From positions 1-8,203 of the forward strand of contig DDSA01000142.1 in the NCBI GenBank assembly GCA_002343715.1: a stretch of DNA of 8,203 bases. The letters are read 5' to 3'. The DNA comes from Phycisphaerales bacterium UBA2402 (GTDB lineage: Bacteria > Planctomycetota > Phycisphaerae > Phycisphaerales > UBA1924). The translations under genes and the position numbers were made by a program. The notes under the pieces are model-generated. The model searched no databases and was not told the DNA's origin. It saw nothing but the letters and a program-made list of their open reading frames with translations. This document shows positions 7,029-8,203 of the stretch, piece after piece; positions within the stretch are counted from its first letter, which is position 1; every line of letters begins with the position of its first letter.

Positions 7029-7061
7029 GCAAGGATAGTCCCCGCGGCCGATGATCCTTGC
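7029..7061 (-). promoter_or_regulatory. Leader hairpin followed by T-run, upstream of cystathionine gene
   Basis: Read on the minus strand, GCAAGGAT (7061-7054) and ATCCTTGC (7036-7029) form a perfect 8-bp stem around a 17-nt loop that contains CCGCGG. The stem is followed directly by TTTTCT and then the GGAG ribosome binding site. Stem plus T-run resembles an intrinsic terminator placed in a 5' leader, as in attenuation. The stem is only half G/C and the T-run is short, so it may be weak or non-functional. No known riboswitch consensus is recognised, and the transcription start is unknown. Confidence 0.35.
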
Positions 7062-7157
7062 GATGGCCTCGTAACGGGCGATGTACCGTTGTTCAGCATC
7101 CGACACCGCAGAACGGCGGACCATCGGGTGACTCTATCCAAAGATCGGAATGCGCCA

Positions 7158-8203
7158 TTGACCACGGAAGATATCCGCCGAATCGTTCTCGAATCACTCT
7201 CTCGCGCCCCCGCGGAACGGGAGGAGTTCCTGCGTCACGCCCTCGGCGGCGATGTGACGAAACTCGCCGCGGCGGCCGCGATGCTCGGGGAGATCGGTGC
7301 CGCGGCGACTCAGGCGGCTGATCCTGCGGAGGGGACAACGATCGCACCGCTCGCCGGTTTAGATCTCGGTGCTGCGCGCATCGGCCTGTACACGCTCGTC
7401 CGAGTGCTGGGTGAGGGCGGGTTCGGCACGGTGTACCTGGCCGAGCAGACCGAGCCGCACCGCCGGGTGGCGCTCAAGGTCCTGCGTGCCGGGCTGGAAT
7501 CCCGCCAGGTGATCGGACGGTTCGAAGGGGAGCGTCAGGCACTCTCGCTCATGGATCATCCGAACATCGCGAAGGTGCTGGATGCTGGAGAAACACGCGA
7601 CGGACGGCCCTACTTCGCGATGGAGTATGTGCCCGGCGAGTCCATTACGGCCTACTGCGATGCCCACCGGCTGACCATCACCGACCGGCTGATGCTCTTC
7701 GGACAGGTGTGCGACGCGGTGCAGCACGCCCATACCAAGGGCATCATCCACCGCGACCTCAAGCCGGGGAATGTGCTCGTCACGTCGGTCGAGGGGCGTC
7801 CGAGCGCCAAGGTCATTGACTTCGGCATCGCCAAGGCGACCGGGGGCCAACTGACCGCCAAAGGTGTCTTCACGGAACACCGACAACTGATCGGCACGCC
7901 CGAGTACATGAGCCCCGAGCAGGCCGAGGGCAGTGCCGACATCGACACGCGAACCGATGTCTACTCCCTGGGTGTGCTGCTCTACGAACTCCTGATCGGT
8001 GTGACGCCCTTCGATGCGGAGCGGCTGCGTTCCGCCGCCTACGCGGAGATACATCGAATCATCCGAGAGGTGGACCCGCCCCGTCCAAGCACGAGACTCT
8101 CCACGGTGGACGCCGCCTCGGTAGCCCATCATCGCGGCACCAGGCCCGATCGGCTCGGCACTCAGATCAAGGGAGAACTCGACTGGATCGTGATGAAGTG
8201 CCT
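7158..8203 (+). CDS. Serine/threonine protein kinase, planctomycete type (partial, 3' end missing)
   Basis: The first 348 codons of a eukaryotic-like Ser/Thr kinase are present. Residues 1-73 form a helical leader containing PAEREEFLRHALGGD, a segment common ahead of the kinase domain in planctomycete kinases. The catalytic domain then shows every expected motif: Gly-rich loop LGEGGFGTVYLAEQ (84-97), VALK with K107, probable helix-C E125, HRDLKPGN with D200, DFG with D221, GTPEYMSPEQ (246-255) and TDVYSLGVLLYEL. It therefore looks active and of the RD type. The segment after it (LRSAAYAEIHRIIREV and DWIVMKC) is the family's lineage-typical extension; such proteins often continue into TPR or WD40 repeats, which would lie outside the window. 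The start is uncertain: TTG at 7158 fits the usual leader length, while an in-frame GTG at 7128 would add ten residues. Neither has a clear Shine-Dalgarno. The gene is divergent from the cystathionine gene. Substrates are unknown. Confidence 0.92.
   Translation, partial: MTTEDIRRIVLESLSRAPAEREEFLRHALGGDVTKLAAAAAMLGEIGAAATQAADPAEGTTIAPLAGLDLGAARIGLYTLVRVLGEGGFGTVYLAEQTEPHRRVALKVLRAGLESRQVIGRFEGERQALSLMDHPNIAKVLDAGETRDGRPYFAMEYVPGESITAYCDAHRLTITDRLMLFGQVCDAVQHAHTKGIIHRDLKPGNVLVTSVEGRPSAKVIDFGIAKATGGQLTAKGVFTEHRQLIGTPEYMSPEQAEGSADIDTRTDVYSLGVLLYELLIGVTPFDAERLRSAAYAEIHRIIREVDPPRPSTRLSTVDAASVAHHRGTRPDRLGTQIKGELDWIVMKC

Noticed and set aside
5912..7054. 380-codon plus-strand open frame
   Set aside because: It is antisense to the cystathionine enzyme, which has every catalytic motif; the plus-strand product is His/Arg/Val-rich without structure.
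7359..8132. 257-codon minus-strand open frame over the kinase
   Set aside because: The plus strand carries all kinase motifs in order; this frame is its shadow.
1..8203. A dedicated multi-gene defence, secretion or biosynthetic system
   Set aside because: The genes belong to unrelated, widespread families, change strand at most junctions, and show no mobile-element or system-specific signature. Any linkage would rest on proximity alone.

Overview
The window looks like GC-rich chromosomal DNA from a planctomycete, most likely class Phycisphaerae. The main evidence is the serine/threonine kinase at the right edge: its catalytic domain runs into a 'LRSAAYAEIHRIIREV.PPRPSTRL' segment and then a 'DWIVMKC' segment, an arrangement I associate with planctomycete kinases. 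A very large AsmA-like envelope protein also fits a didermic bacterium. The taxonomic call is inference from protein style; no rRNA or other marker is present.

Layout, left to right. (1) 1-341, minus strand: the N-terminal part of a PhoH-like protein with a PIN nuclease domain, cut by the window edge. (2) 342-549: a divergent intergenic region with a perfect 6-4-6 palindrome (GGTCAA-N4-TTGACC), a good operator candidate. (3) 550-996, plus: an AhpD/carboxymuconolactone decarboxylase-like protein with a complete Glu/Cys-x2-Cys/His set and an unusual N-terminal insertion. (4) 997-1195: a short intergenic stretch with an 8-bp inverted repeat. (5) 1196-5782, plus: a 1528-residue AsmA-like protein with an N-terminal membrane anchor, filling more than half the window. 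(6) 5789-7009, minus: a PLP-dependent cystathionine gamma-synthase/lyase, convergent with the AsmA-like gene and only 6 bp from it. (7) 7010-7157: a divergent intergenic region holding a hairpin-plus-T-run in the leader of the cystathionine gene. (8) 7158-8203, plus: a serine/threonine kinase cut by the right edge.

The genes do not form an obvious pathway. They cover RNA metabolism (PIN-PhoH), thiol redox or peroxide defence (AhpD-like), envelope biogenesis or lipid transport (AsmA-like), sulfur amino acid metabolism (MetB-like) and signalling (kinase). Strand changes at three of four junctions argue against one operon. The AhpD-like and AsmA-like genes are co-directional but 199 bp apart, with an inverted repeat between them.

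I found no tRNA, rRNA, CRISPR array, insertion sequence or phage gene, and nothing I would defend as a new multi-gene system. The points most worth a second look are local: two lineage-style insertions inside otherwise standard enzymes, the 371-386 palindrome, the leader hairpin before the cystathionine gene, and the twin Phe-Trp motifs in the cytoplasmic tail of the AsmA-like protein.
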